A stretch of DNA of 64,000 bases from G051903925 sp051903925 (GTDB lineage: Bacteria > Pseudomonadota > Alphaproteobacteria > Zavarziniales > Zavarziniaceae): NCBI RefSeq assembly GCF_051903925.1, contig NZ_CP173678.1, positions 1,302,001 to 1,366,000 of the forward strand. Direction: 5' to 3'. A program made the translations under genes and the position numbers. The notes under the pieces are model-generated. The model did not search any database. It was not told where the DNA came from and saw nothing but the letters and a program-made list of their open reading frames with translations. Positions 1 through 9,796 of the stretch are shown piece after piece; position 1 is the stretch's first letter; every line of letters begins with the position of its first letter.

Positions 1-1
1 C

Positions 2-379
2 GGCATCACGCTGGGCACGCTGTACGAGAAGCGCTTCGGCGGGACCCAGCACCCGGTGATGGCCAACCTGATCCAGTATGCCGTGGGCTTTGTCGTGACC
101 CTGCCGCTGGCGCTGCTGCTGGAGCCGTTCCAGGTGCAGTGGACCTGGGCGCTGATCGGCGTGCTGGTCTACCTGTCGATCGGCAATTCGCTGATCTCGA
201 TCAGCCTGCTGCTGGCGATGGTCAAGGCGGGGGAGGCGTCCCGCGTCTCGGCCCTGTTCTTCCTGATCCCGCCCGTGGTCGCGGTCATGGCCTGGGGCCT
301 GCTGGGCGAGACGATGCCCCTGCTGGCCTGGCCCGGGATCCTGCTGGCTGCCTTGGGCGTCTACCTGGCGACGCGCTGA
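2..379 (+). CDS. EamA/DMT-family transporter, C-terminal part
   Basis: The gene runs in from the left edge, so only about 125 C-terminal residues are visible. They contain four strongly hydrophobic segments separated by short polar turns, and the ending (a Gly/Leu-rich helix before LATR) is typical of the second EamA repeat of drug/metabolite exporters. Known family role: inner-membrane export of small metabolites. Substrate cannot be told. A 111-bp gap separates it from the glutamate dehydrogenase gene. The family call rests on hydrophobic pattern and wording of the helices, not on a catalytic motif. Confidence 0.7.
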   Translation, partial: GITLGTLYEKRFGGTQHPVMANLIQYAVGFVVTLPLALLLEPFQVQWTWALIGVLVYLSIGNSLISISLLLAMVKAGEASRVSALFFLIPPVVAVMAWGLLGETMPLLAWPGILLAALGVYLATR

Positions 380-490
380 CGTCGCGCGACCGTGCATCGG
401 CGTGATGGCGGTCGTCTTTTGCTGGTCACGGCGCTGGTCTAGGCTTGGTCAAGCCCCGAAGTGGGCACCGAGGACCAGGAAGGATGCGTC

Positions 491-3400
491 ATGACCCAGG
501 GCGTCAAGGCAGCCGAGGCCGCGCGCGTGCACCTCGAACAGGCGCGGGAGATCGCGACCGGTCGGCTGGCTGAGGTTGGGGCGAACGGCTTCGCCGCCTT
601 CCTGGAGGAGTACTACCGCAACGCCCTGCCGGACGACGTCCTGGCCCGCACGCCAGAGGCGCTGGTCGCGGCGGCACTCGGTCATTGGCGCTTCATTCAG
701 GTGCGCGAGGCGGGGCATCCACGCATCCGCGTGTTCAACCCGCGGCTGGAGACAGACGGCTGGCATTCCTCCCACACCGTGATCGAGACGGTGTGCGACG
801 ACATGCCGTTTCTCCTCGACTCGATCCTGGCGGAGATGAGCCGGGCAGGACGCGCAGTGCACCTTGTCCTGCACCCGATCATCGCCATCCGCCGCGATGG
901 CGCGGGCGCCTGTACCGGCCTGGGCGGCGAGGGCGCGCGACCGGAATCGCTGGTCCATGTCGAGGTCGACGAGGAAAGCTCGGCCGAGGGACGCGCCGCG
1001 CTGGAGACGGCCCTGCGCCGCATCCTGGCCGATGTCCAGGTGGCGGTCGCCGATTGGCGCGCCATGCTGGACAAGGTCCACGCGATCTGTGGCGAGTTGG
1101 ACGCGACGACGGCCGGCGATCCGGCAGAGCGGGCGGAGGCGCGGGCCTTCCTGGAATGGCTGGCGGACGACCACTTCACCCTGCTGGGCTATCGCTACTA
1201 CGCGCGCCGGGCCGACGGCACGATGGGCGCGGTCGAGGGGCTGGGCCTGATGCGCGATCCCGATCGCCACGTCCTGGCCCTGGGCCTGGCGGGGGAAGGG
1301 GCGCAGTCGGGCGACGCGGTGCACCACTTCCACAACCTACCTGGCCTGGTCCTGGCGACCAAGGGCAATGTCCGCTCGACCGTGCATCGCCGGGTTCACC
1401 TGGACTTCATCGGGATCAAGCAGCTGGACGCCGGCGGTGCCGTGGTCGGTGAGCACCGCCTGGTGGGCCTGTTCACCTCCACCGCCTATGCGACGCCTGT
1501 GCGCAAGGTGCCGCTGCTGCGGGCCAAGGCCAATGCCGTGCTGGCCCGCGCCGGCTTCCGCCCGCAGAGCCATGACGGCAAGGCGCTGGCCGCGGCGCTG
1601 GAGGCCTATCCCCGCGACGAGCTGTTCCAGATCGAGGAGGAGCAGCTTTTCGCCTTCGCCACCGAGATGGTGCGCCTGGGCGAGCGGCCGCGTACCCGCC
1701 TGCTGCTGCGCCGCGATCCGTTCGGACGCTTCGTCTCGGCCTTGGTCTTCGTGCCACGCGACCGCTTCGACACCAGCCTGCGCATCAGGATCGAGGCGAT
1801 CCTGGTGCGGGCCTATGGCGTGCATGTCAGCGCCCGCACGACCGAGATCGGGGCCGGCGACCTGGCCCGCCTGCACCTGATCATCAAGGCGACGCCGGGC
1901 GAGAAGACCGATGTCGACGACGACGCGGTCGAGGCGGAGATCAAGGCCGCGACCCGCAACTGGTCGGACGAACTGGCCCAGCTGCTGGTCGACCGCTTCG
2001 GCGAGGACGAGGGCATTGCCCGGCACAGGCGGTGGGGCGCCGGCTTTGCCCAGGCCTATCGCGACGCCTTCGTCCCCGCGCTGGCCGTGGGCGATGTCGA
2101 CCGCCTGGAGAATGTGGGCCGGGGACTGTCGCCGCATGTGGTGCGGCGGCTGGAGGATCCAGACCAGGTCATCCGCATCAAGCTCTATACCCAGGGCCAG
2201 CCCATCGTCCTGTCCGACATCCTGCCCCTGCTGGAGCACCTGGGCCTGAAGGTGCTGGAGGAAACCTCCTACGAGGTGGTGCCCCACAACCCCGATGGGC
2301 GGACGGGGCCGCCCGTTCATATCCACGAATTCCGCGTTGCCGATTCCGGGCGCCAGGCGATCAACCTGGGCGAGGCGGGCGGCCGCATCGCCGAGTCGCT
2401 GGAATACCTGTGGGCGGGCGCGCTGGAGGACGACAGCCTGAACCGGCTGGTGCTGCATGCGGGACTGGACTGGCGCGCGCTGACCCTGTTGCGGGCGCTG
2501 GCGCGCTACCTGCGGCAGGTCGGCATCCCCTACAGCCAGGACTACATGGCGACGACGCTGGGCAACCATCCGGGCATCGTGCGCGACCTGGTCGCGCTGT
2601 TCGCCGCCCGCCTGGACCCGGCCTTTCCCGGGGATCGCGGGCCGGCGGAGGAGGCGCTGCTGCTGGTCATCAACGCGGCCCTGGACAAGGTCGCCAGCCT
2701 GGACGAGGACCGCATCCTGCGGCGCTTCCTGAACCTGATCCAGGCGACTCTGCGCACCAATTTCTATCAGCGCGACGAGGCGGGGAGCGCCCGCCCCGCG
2801 CTGTCCCTGAAGCTGGATTCGCGGGCCGTCACCGACCTGCCGGCGCCGCGCCCCGCGGTCGAGGTGTTCGTCTATTCCCCGCGGGTGGAGGCGATCCACC
2901 TGCGCGGGGGCAAGGTGGCCCGCGGCGGCATCCGCTGGTCCGACCGGCGGGAGGATTTCCGGACGGAGATCCTGGGCCTGCTGAAGGCGCAGATGGTCAA
3001 GAACGCGGTGATCGTGCCGACGGGGGCCAAGGGCGGCTTCTTCCCCAAGAACCTGCCGGCCGAGGGCGGGCGCGAGGCGATCCAGGCGGAGGCCATCGCC
3101 TGCTACCAGACCTTCATCCGCGCCTTGCTCGACATCACCGACAACCTGGGCCCCGATGGCGCCGTGATCCCGCCCCGGCAGGTGACGCGGCGCGACGGCG
3201 ACGACCCCTATCTTGTGGTGGCGGCGGACAAGGGCACGGCCACCTTTTCCGACATCGCCAACGCGATCTCCATCGACTACGGCTTCTGGCTGGGTGATGC
3301 CTTCGCCTCGGGCGGTTCGGCCGGCTATGACCACAAGGCGATGGGCATCACGGCGCGTGGCGCCTGGATCGCGGTCGAACGGCACTTCCTGGAACTGGGC

Positions 3401-5299
3401 AAGGTGATCGCCCGCGACAGCTTCACCTGCGTGGGCGTGGGCGACATGTCGGGCGACGTGTTCGGCAACGGCATGCTGCTGAGCCGGACGGTCAAGCTGG
3501 TCGCGGCCTTCAACCACATGCACATCTTCCTGGATCCCGACCCCGATCCGGAACGGTCGTTCGCGGAGCGACAGCGCCTGTTCAACCTGCCCCGCTCGAC
3601 CTGGGCGGACTACGACGCGACGCTGATCTCGGCGGGTGGCGGCATTTATCCGCGCAGCCTGAAGGCGATCCCGCTGACGCCGGAGGTCCGTGCCCTGACC
3701 GGCCTGCAGGACGACAAGGTGAGCCCGTCCGACCTGATCCGCGCCCTGCTCCAGGCGCCGGTGGACCTGCTCTGGCTGGGTGGCATCGGCACCTATGTCA
3801 AGGGTGCGGCCGAGAGCAATGCCGAGGTCGGCGACCGCGCCAACGACGTGCTGCGCATCAATGGCAGCGAGGTGCGCGCCCGGATAGTGGGCGAGGGCGC
3901 CAACCTGGGCTTCACCCAGCGCGCGCGGATCGACTACGCGCGGGCGGGCGGACGCATCAATACCGACGCGATCGACAATTCGGCCGGCGTCGACTGTTCC
4001 GACCACGAGGTCAACATCAAGATCCTGCTCAACGCCATCTGTGCCGAGGGCGACCTGACCACCAAGCAGCGCGACGTCCTGCTGGCGGAGATGACGGAGG
4101 AAGTGGCCGACCTGGTCCTGCGCGACAACTACATGCAGACCCAGGCGATCAGCGTGATCCAGGCACGCGGCTCCGCCGCCCTGGATGCGGAGGGGCGCCT
4201 GATGCGCCTGCTGGAGCGCGAGGGGCGCCTGGACCGCGCGGTGGAGGTGCTGCCCGATCAGGCCGGCATGGATGCGCTGGCCCAGGCCAAGCAGGGGCTG
4301 ACCCGGCCGGAACTGGCGGTCCTGCTGGCCTATGGCAAGACTTCGCTCAACGAGGCGCTGCTGGAGGGCGACGCGCCGGACGATGCGTTCTTCGAAAGCG
4401 ACCTGGCGCGCTATTTCCCCAAGCCGCTGCGCAAGCGCTTCCCCCAGGCGATCGCGCGTCATCGTCTGCGGCGCGAGATCATCTCCACCCAGATCGCCAA
4501 TTCCATCGTCAACTGGGTCGGCCCCACCTTCGTCAGCCGCATCCAGGAGGCGACGGGCTTTGACGCCTCCACCATCGCGCGGGCCTATGTGACGACGCGC
4601 GGCGTGTTCGACCTGCGCCCGTTCTGGACGGCGGTCGGCGACCTGGATGGCAAGGTGCCCGCCGCCCTGCAATACCGCCTGCTGCTGGACAGCGTCGAAC
4701 TGGTGCGGCGCGCCACCATGTGGTTCCTGCACAATGTCGCGCAGCCGATGGACGTGGCGCAGACGCTGGCGCTCTATGCCCCGGCCGTTCAGGAATTGCG
4801 GGACGGGCTGCCCAACCTGCTGCCCGAGCCCGCGGCGGAGGCGCTGGAGGCGCGGGCCTATGCCCTGACCAAGGAGGGGGTGACGGCGCGCACCGCGCGT
4901 ATGGCCGCCAGCTTTGGCCCATTGCAGGCAGCCGCGGACGTCGTCCTGGCGGCGCAGCAGGCGCAGCGTCCGCTGGCCGATGTCGCCCATGTCTTCTATG
5001 GCCTGGGGGGTGCCCTGCGCCTCAACACCCTGCGCGAGGCGGCGCTGGCGATGCAGCCGGCCGACCATTGGGAACGGCTGGCCCTGACCGCGGTGGTGGA
5101 CGACCTGTTCGCGCAGCAACGGGCGCTGACCGTCTCGGCCCTGCAGCGCAATGGCGGGCTGGACGGCTGGCTGGACGCCAACGCTGCGGCCATTGCCCGC
5201 GCGGTGCAGATCGTGGACGAGATCCAGGGCTCGGGCGGCCTCAGCCTGGCCAAGCTGGGCTTTGCCAGCCGCCATATCCGGGGCCAACTCGGCCCCTGA
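491..5299 (+). CDS. gdhB: NAD-specific glutamate dehydrogenase, large type
   Basis: Catalyses oxidative deamination of glutamate to 2-oxoglutarate with NAD in the cytoplasm. The product is about 1,602 residues, the usual length of the large bacterial NAD-GDH family, with a long N-terminal regulatory half and a C-terminal catalytic half. The catalytic Lys motif KGGFFPKNLP lies near residue 847 and the glycine-rich GVGDMSGDVFGNGML near 982. An in-frame GTG exists at 461, but ATG 491 is chosen because AGGAAGG lies about 8 nt upstream of it. The gene stands alone; a strong GC hairpin follows it. No frameshift is seen. Confidence 0.96.
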   Translation: MTQGVKAAEAARVHLEQAREIATGRLAEVGANGFAAFLEEYYRNALPDDVLARTPEALVAAALGHWRFIQVREAGHPRIRVFNPRLETDGWHSSHTVIETVCDDMPFLLDSILAEMSRAGRAVHLVLHPIIAIRRDGAGACTGLGGEGARPESLVHVEVDEESSAEGRAALETALRRILADVQVAVADWRAMLDKVHAICGELDATTAGDPAERAEARAFLEWLADDHFTLLGYRYYARRADGTMGAVEGLGLMRDPDRHVLALGLAGEGAQSGDAVHHFHNLPGLVLATKGNVRSTVHRRVHLDFIGIKQLDAGGAVVGEHRLVGLFTSTAYATPVRKVPLLRAKANAVLARAGFRPQSHDGKALAAALEAYPRDELFQIEEEQLFAFATEMVRLGERPRTRLLLRRDPFGRFVSALVFVPRDRFDTSLRIRIEAILVRAYGVHVSARTTEIGAGDLARLHLIIKATPGEKTDVDDDAVEAEIKAATRNWSDELAQLLVDRFGEDEGIARHRRWGAGFAQAYRDAFVPALAVGDVDRLENVGRGLSPHVVRRLEDPDQVIRIKLYTQGQPIVLSDILPLLEHLGLKVLEETSYEVVPHNPDGRTGPPVHIHEFRVADSGRQAINLGEAGGRIAESLEYLWAGALEDDSLNRLVLHAGLDWRALTLLRALARYLRQVGIPYSQDYMATTLGNHPGIVRDLVALFAARLDPAFPGDRGPAEEALLLVINAALDKVASLDEDRILRRFLNLIQATLRTNFYQRDEAGSARPALSLKLDSRAVTDLPAPRPAVEVFVYSPRVEAIHLRGGKVARGGIRWSDRREDFRTEILGLLKAQMVKNAVIVPTGAKGGFFPKNLPAEGGREAIQAEAIACYQTFIRALLDITDNLGPDGAVIPPRQVTRRDGDDPYLVVAADKGTATFSDIANAISIDYGFWLGDAFASGGSAGYDHKAMGITARGAWIAVERHFLELGKVIARDSFTCVGVGDMSGDVFGNGMLLSRTVKLVAAFNHMHIFLDPDPDPERSFAERQRLFNLPRSTWADYDATLISAGGGIYPRSLKAIPLTPEVRALTGLQDDKVSPSDLIRALLQAPVDLLWLGGIGTYVKGAAESNAEVGDRANDVLRINGSEVRARIVGEGANLGFTQRARIDYARAGGRINTDAIDNSAGVDCSDHEVNIKILLNAICAEGDLTTKQRDVLLAEMTEEVADLVLRDNYMQTQAISVIQARGSAALDAEGRLMRLLEREGRLDRAVEVLPDQAGMDALAQAKQGLTRPELAVLLAYGKTSLNEALLEGDAPDDAFFESDLARYFPKPLRKRFPQAIARHRLRREIISTQIANSIVNWVGPTFVSRIQEATGFDASTIARAYVTTRGVFDLRPFWTAVGDLDGKVPAALQYRLLLDSVELVRRATMWFLHNVAQPMDVAQTLALYAPAVQELRDGLPNLLPEPAAEALEARAYALTKEGVTARTARMAASFGPLQAAADVVLAAQQAQRPLADVAHVFYGLGGALRLNTLREAALAMQPADHWERLALTAVVDDLFAQQRALTVSALQRNGGLDGWLDANAAAIARAVQIVDEIQGSGGLSLAKLGFASRHIRGQLGP

Positions 5300-5565
5300 G
5301 CCTGCTCTGCTCCCTCCCCCGTCGTTTGCGACGGGGGCGGACGAAATTGGGGGGGACCGGGAGGGCGCTGGGGGGTTGTTCACCCCCCCGGTCCAGACAG
5401 GCGCGCCCTGGCGGGGGACCTTTAAGCGCCTGTCATCCTGTCGCTTGCGGGTGATCCCTGGCAGGATCACCAGGCCGGCGGTGCCGGCTGCATGCTCTGT
5501 TCGACAGGCAAAGGATCGCGCGGATCGGCCCCGGACACCAATTAAGCTTCGTTCAGGTTCCCGCC
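5300..5565. repeat. Intergenic GC hairpins after gdhB
   Basis: This 266-bp gap has two perfect or near-perfect hairpins. At 5316-5337, CCCCCGTCG and CGACGGGGG flank a TTTG loop. At 5354-5394, GGACCGG pairs with CCGGTCC and an inner G6 pairs with C7 around TTGTTCA. There is no T-run, so factor-independent termination is not clear; they may act as REP-like elements or as transcript 3' stabilisers. The CTCCCTCCCCC start resembles the element near 23008. The rest of the gap (5400-5565) shows nothing recognisable. Confidence 0.6.
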
Positions 5566-6390
5566 ATGTGGGCGGCGACGTGGCTTGGCCGTCTCCTGCT
5601 GCTGGCGCTTGGCCTGGTTCCGGCCATGGCGCTGGCCCAGCCTGCGGCGGAGCCCGCCTGGTCGGCCACGACACTGGGCCTGACGGGGGCTGGGGCGGCG
5701 GCCAATGCCGCGGATCCCCTGGCCCTTGCCGACAATCCGGCGGCCCTGGCCCAGTTCGACCGTCCCGCCGTGGCGCTGTCCGGCGGAGCGGCGGGTGCAG
5801 CCCACGCGGCCGGCGTGACGGGTGCCGCGGTCCTGCCCGTGGCGACGCGCCTGCGCCTGGGGCTGGCGGCGGCATGGGCCGAACATGACGGTGGCGGCAA
5901 TGTTCTGCGATCGCCCGTTCGGCCGGCATTGGGCATCGCGCTGGCACCGTCCCTTGCCGTGGGGCTGGGAGCCATCGTCGACAACGACGTGGCCGGGGCC
6001 AGCCTGGGGGTGCAATGGCAGCCGACCAGCACCGCGCGCGGCGGGCTGGCCTGGCATCAGGCGACAGGCCGGGCGGCTCAGGTCATCGCCCTGGGCGGTG
6101 CCGTTGAGATGCGGCCCGACCTCGCCCTGCATGCGGGCCTGTCCTGGCGGCAGGCCGGTGGCGGCGATGCCCTGGACGCCGCGGCCGGGCTGGAATGGCG
6201 GCGCGGCCTGAGCTGGGCGCTGCGCGCGGGAATGCGGCTGGACACCCTGGACCCGACCGCCGCGGGGATCGCGGCGGGCCTGTCCTGGCGGCCGGTGCAG
6301 CAGCTGGACCTGGGCCTGGCCTGGCAGGTGGGCCTGGGCGCGCGGCAGGACGGGGATCGCGCCCTGCTGCAGCTGACCCTGCGCTTCTGA
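5566..6390 (+). CDS. Small outer-membrane beta-barrel protein (PorV/FadL-like), function unknown
   Basis: A 274-residue protein with a clear Sec signal peptide (cleavage likely after ALA, residue 24). The mature N-terminus carries a DNPAALA motif (near residues 56-62), characteristic of the NPA region of PorV/OMPP1/FadL-like barrels. The rest is a regular succession of short amphipathic strands rich in Ala, Gly, Leu and Trp, ending in the terminal Phe signature LTLRF that is read by the BAM complex. At this length an 8- to 12-stranded barrel is plausible. No partner gene is adjacent and no substrate can be given. The 3' end runs into a 14-bp tandem repeat. Confidence 0.6.
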   Translation: MWAATWLGRLLLLALGLVPAMALAQPAAEPAWSATTLGLTGAGAAANAADPLALADNPAALAQFDRPAVALSGGAAGAAHAAGVTGAAVLPVATRLRLGLAAAWAEHDGGGNVLRSPVRPALGIALAPSLAVGLGAIVDNDVAGASLGVQWQPTSTARGGLAWHQATGRAAQVIALGGAVEMRPDLALHAGLSWRQAGGGDALDAAAGLEWRRGLSWALRAGMRLDTLDPTAAGIAAGLSWRPVQQLDLGLAWQVGLGARQDGDRALLQLTLRF

Positions 6391-6430
6391 CCCCGGGCTT
6401 CTGACCCCGGGCTTCTGACCCCGGGCTTCT
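6389..6430 (+). repeat. Three tandem copies of a 14-bp unit
   Basis: GACCCCGGGCTTCT is repeated exactly three times (6389-6402, 6403-6416, 6417-6430), and the coding sequence just before ends in a related GCGCTTCTGA. The repeat overlaps the stop codon of the barrel gene and each unit would recreate a TGA. It looks like local slippage of the gene's last codons. Confidence 0.9.
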
Positions 6431-6513
6431 GGCGTCGCTTCTGGCCGGGCGGGTCTTTCCCCTCTGCCGAACTGCGTTCAGACTGGCGCGCACAAGAACA
6501 GGCGGGGGGAAAC

Positions 6514-7362
6514 ATGCTGACCGTGACGCCGGAAAAGGCTGCCTGCGGGGCGACGATCCGTGGCGTGGACCTTTCAGCGCCGCTCGATCCGCAGGACGTG
6601 GCCGTGATCCGCCGGGCCTGGACGACCTATGGCGTCGTCACGTTCGAGGACCAGGCCTTGAGCGACGACGACCTGGAGCGGGTGACCCAGGCCTTTGGTC
6701 CGCTGGGCGACGATCCCTTCATCGCCTCGATCCCGGGCCGCGCGCACGTCATCGCGGTGCAGCGCGCGGCGGAGGAGACGGCACCGATCTTTGCCGAGAA
6801 CTGGCACAGCGACTGGAGCTTCAAGCCCGTCCCGCCGGCCGGTACCTGCCTCTATGGCATTGTCTGCCCGCCCAGCGGCGGCGACACCTTGTTCGCCAAC
6901 CAGCAGCTGGCCTGGGCGCGCATGCCGGACGCGCTGAAGGCACGGGTGGGCAGCCTGACCGCGATCCATTCCGCGCGGCGCGGCTATGCCCCCAGCGGGA
7001 TGTACGGCCAAACGGACGTGAAGCGGGCCATGGTCTTCCGCCCCTCGGTCGAGGCGGAGAAGACGCAAAGGCATCCCCTGGTCCGCCCGCACCCGGAGAC
7101 GGGGACGATGGGTCTGTTCGGCTGTGCCGGCTACATCATCGACCTGGAGGAGGCGGACGGCAGCCCGGTGCCGGACATGGAGGCGCTGCTGCTCGAACTC
7201 CTGGCCTGGCAGACGCGGGAGGAGTTCGTCTTCGCCCGGTCCTGGCGCGCCGGCATGCTGGTCATGTGGGACAACCGCATGGTCCTGCACCGCGCCACCG
7301 GCGGCTACGAAGGCCACGCCCGGCGCCTGCACCGCACGACCATCGCCGAACGCACCCACTGA
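6514..7362 (+). CDS. TauD/TfdA-family Fe(II)/2-oxoglutarate dioxygenase
   Basis: A 282-residue cytoplasmic oxygenase of the usual family length. The metal-binding facial triad can be seen: His98-x-Asp100 in the HSDWSF stretch and the distal His259 in the MVLHRATGG stretch, with an Arg-rich RRLHRT segment following, as expected for 2-oxoglutarate binding. Family members hydroxylate sulfonates, phenoxyacids or related acids; the substrate here is unknown. The start is preceded by a GGCGGGGGGAAAC stretch serving as ribosome-binding site. It lies between a barrel gene and a second, unrelated 2-oxoglutarate oxygenase. Confidence 0.9.
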   Translation: MLTVTPEKAACGATIRGVDLSAPLDPQDVAVIRRAWTTYGVVTFEDQALSDDDLERVTQAFGPLGDDPFIASIPGRAHVIAVQRAAEETAPIFAENWHSDWSFKPVPPAGTCLYGIVCPPSGGDTLFANQQLAWARMPDALKARVGSLTAIHSARRGYAPSGMYGQTDVKRAMVFRPSVEAEKTQRHPLVRPHPETGTMGLFGCAGYIIDLEEADGSPVPDMEALLLELLAWQTREEFVFARSWRAGMLVMWDNRMVLHRATGGYEGHARRLHRTTIAERTH

Positions 7363-7379
7363 CGGCGGGGGGGCACCTG

Positions 7380-7493
7380 ATGCTTCGAGACGCCGGCCTG
7401 ATGGCCGGCTCCTCAGCATGACGCCGTTGTTCTTATTGGGAAATTACAACGGGCGTCATCCTGAGGAGGCCTGCAAGGCCGTCTCGAAGGATG
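7380..7493. repeat. Large imperfect inverted repeat (REP/mini-palindrome family)
   Basis: The left arm (TTCGAGACG, then CCTCAGCATGACG, then CGTTG) is matched by a right arm ending in CGTCATCCTGAGG and CGTCTCGAAGG. Each arm contains its own small hairpin (GCCGGCC/GGCCGGC on the left, GGCCTGCAAGGCC on the right). A related half-copy occurs near 23171-23230. It contains no coding capacity and looks like a dispersed intergenic palindrome of the genome. Confidence 0.75.
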
Positions 7494-7607
7494 TTGATGC
7501 GACGGCCAGGGCAGAACCAGTCTGTCATTCCGCCGGTCTTGAGGTCTAGGATCCACAACGACCGGCCCGCCCTTGCGGGACAGAAGGCCGGCGGACGGAG
7601 GATGCCC

Positions 7608-8768
7608 ATGCAGAAGCACGTGAAGCCGCCACAGGTCGACTACGGGTCCGAACAGGCGGCGATGGAGCGCTACCTGGCGGAGGGCCATGCCCGGGCGATG
7701 GCCCTGGACAATCGTGGCCCCTTGCGCTTCACGCCCGACGGCCGCATCCATCCCGACATCCTGGACAGCTACGGGCGCCACGGCTTCTACATCCTGGAAG
7801 GCGTGTTCGGCCCGCAGGAACTGGCCGAGATCGAGGCCGACGTGCTCGACATCCTGGAGCGCCTGCCCGTCGGCCGCACCGCCACGGTCGATGCGCATGG
7901 GCGACCGGCACTGGGTATCGACTGCGCCGTCTCTCCTTTCCATTGGTCGAAGCCGCTGGGCGACCCGGCGGGCGGCACGTCCTTCGCCGACGGCCGCCAC
8001 CCGGTCAAGATGTTCGAGCCCAAGCCCGCCGAGGATGCGCCGGAGGAGGCGGTCTACCTGATGCTGGGCACGCTCCAGTTCTCGGAGGCGACCTTGCGCG
8101 CCTATGCCCATCCGGGCCTGCTGGCCATGGCGGCGGCGGTCAATGGGGACGACTTCGTCCCCTATAACGAGGCGTACTTCATCAAGGAGCCGGGCCTGGG
8201 TGCCTCCGTCGCCTGGCACCAGGACGGCGTCAGCGGCTGGGCCCGGCCCGACTGGGACCAGGGCACGCACGGCTTCAACTTCATGGGCCAGATCTATGGC
8301 TCGACCGCCGCCAACGGCGTCTGGGTCGTGCCCGGCACCCATGCGCAGGGCCGCGTCGACATCAAGGCGATGGTGGCGGCGGCCGGGACCGAGCGTCTGC
8401 CCCAGGCTGTGCCCATCGTCTGTGCCCCCGGCGACGTCTGCATCACCAACCGGCAGGCGCTGCACGGCTCCTTCGCCAATACCAGCCCCGACTGGCGCAT
8501 CACGGTGAACTTCGGCTTCAACCGCCGCGCCTCCGTCGTCGGCGCCAGCGTCAACAACGGCCCGAAGTCGCCGTCCACCTACACGGACGCGGTCGTCGAC
8601 AAGCGGGCGGAGATGATCGGCCTTGCCATCGACGCCCGCGCCCAGCGCTTCCCGGACGAAGTGCCGTTCGTCTACCACCCCCACGCAAAGGCCGGCCGCA
8701 CCTTCCGCTGGGACGACGCGGCCCGCGCCGCGATCCGCGACTACAACCTCCTCGACCTGCGGACCTGA
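7608..8768 (+). CDS. Phytanoyl-CoA dioxygenase (PhyH) family protein
   Basis: A 386-residue non-haem Fe(II)/2-oxoglutarate oxygenase. The triad is visible as His204-x-Asp206 in WHQDGVSGW and His286 in ALHGSF, followed by a DWR segment that can hold 2-oxoglutarate. The family includes phytanoyl-CoA hydroxylases and enzymes acting on free secondary metabolites, so the substrate is open. ATG at 7608 is chosen over 7602 and 7491 because GGACGGAGG ends six bases before it. The gene follows the large inverted repeat and precedes the S-methyltransferase gene on the same strand by 73 bp. Confidence 0.88.
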   Translation: MQKHVKPPQVDYGSEQAAMERYLAEGHARAMALDNRGPLRFTPDGRIHPDILDSYGRHGFYILEGVFGPQELAEIEADVLDILERLPVGRTATVDAHGRPALGIDCAVSPFHWSKPLGDPAGGTSFADGRHPVKMFEPKPAEDAPEEAVYLMLGTLQFSEATLRAYAHPGLLAMAAAVNGDDFVPYNEAYFIKEPGLGASVAWHQDGVSGWARPDWDQGTHGFNFMGQIYGSTAANGVWVVPGTHAQGRVDIKAMVAAAGTERLPQAVPIVCAPGDVCITNRQALHGSFANTSPDWRITVNFGFNRRASVVGASVNNGPKSPSTYTDAVVDKRAEMIGLAIDARAQRFPDEVPFVYHPHAKAGRTFRWDDAARAAIRDYNLLDLRT

Positions 8769-8841
8769 TCCCGGCGCGATTCCGCCTTGCCCGGCGGGCC
8801 CGCTGCGCCATTGTGGAGCGGTCGGCAATCGGGAGGCCGGA

Positions 8842-9780
8842 ATGGACACGCGTTTTCTGGTGCTGGATGGCGGCATGGGGCGGGAGCTGGAGCGGCGCGG
8901 GGCGCCGTTCCGCCAGCCCGAATGGTCGGCCCTGGCCCTGATCGAGGGGCCGGAGCACGTGACCGCGGTGCATGAGGATTTCATCCGCGCCGGGGCCGGC
9001 CTGATCACCACCAACTCCTACGCCCTGGTCCCCTTCCACCTGGGGGCGGAGGTGTTCGACCGCGACGGTTCAGCCCTTGCCGCGTTGTCTGGGCGCCTGG
9101 CGCGCGAGGCTGCCGATCGGGCCGGGGCGCCGGTTCTGGTGGCGGGTTCTCTCCCGCCGGTCATGGGGTCCTACCGCCCTGACCTGTTCGATGCGACGGA
9201 GGCGCGGCGGGTGCTCGACGTCCTGGTGGCGGCCCTCTCGCCCCATGTCGACCTGTGGCTGGCCGAGACGCAGAGCTCGATCGCCGAAGCCGCCGTCTCC
9301 CGCGCCGCCGTGGGCAGCGAGGAACGGCCCTTCTGGGTTTCCTTCACGCTGGAGGATCGCGGCGGCGTCCGCGCCGCCCTGGCGGGGGGCGAGCCGCACC
9401 TGCGCTCGGGCGAGAGCGTGGCGGAGGCTGCCCGCGCGGCCCGCGACATGGGGGCCCAGGGCCTGCTCTTCAATTGCAGCCTGGCGGAAGTGATGGAGCC
9501 CGCCATCCGCATCGCACGCGCCACCCTCGGCGACCATCCCCTGGCATCCGGCATTGGCGTCTATGCCAATGCCTTCGAGCCCAAGCCGGCGCCCGACGTG
9601 GAACTGCGCGCCAATGCCAGCCTCAACAGCATGCGCGCCGACCTCGACGCCGGCGACTATGCCGCCCTCGTCCAGCGCTGGCTTGAGGCGGGGGCAACGC
9701 GCCTCGGCGGCTGCTGCGGCATCGGCCCGGCCCACATCGCCGCCGTCCACGACACGGTCGGCCGCTTCCACTGCGACTGA
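8842..9780 (+). CDS. Homocysteine S-methyltransferase family protein
   Basis: A 312-residue (beta/alpha)8 barrel enzyme that uses a zinc-bound homocysteine to accept a methyl group from S-methylmethionine, betaine or a similar donor. All three zinc Cys are present: Cys212 in FNCS and the pair Cys291-Cys292 in GGCCGIGP. The N-terminus LDGGMGRELERRG matches the substrate loop of the MmuM/BHMT family. The length matches MmuM rather than the larger MetH modules. GGGAGG lies six bases before ATG 8842. The donor cannot be told from the sequence. It converges on the mesaconyl-CoA hydratase gene. Confidence 0.9.
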   Translation: MDTRFLVLDGGMGRELERRGAPFRQPEWSALALIEGPEHVTAVHEDFIRAGAGLITTNSYALVPFHLGAEVFDRDGSALAALSGRLAREAADRAGAPVLVAGSLPPVMGSYRPDLFDATEARRVLDVLVAALSPHVDLWLAETQSSIAEAAVSRAAVGSEERPFWVSFTLEDRGGVRAALAGGEPHLRSGESVAEAARAARDMGAQGLLFNCSLAEVMEPAIRIARATLGDHPLASGIGVYANAFEPKPAPDVELRANASLNSMRADLDAGDYAALVQRWLEAGATRLGGCCGIGPAHIAAVHDTVGRFHCD

Positions 9781-9796
9781 AGCGGCCGCACCCCGT

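Noticed and set aside
1337..5947. Open frame of 1,536 codons antisense to gdhB
   Set aside because: Shadow of the glutamate dehydrogenase gene, with composition typical of antisense translation (Arg, Gln, Asp, His rich) and no family likeness.
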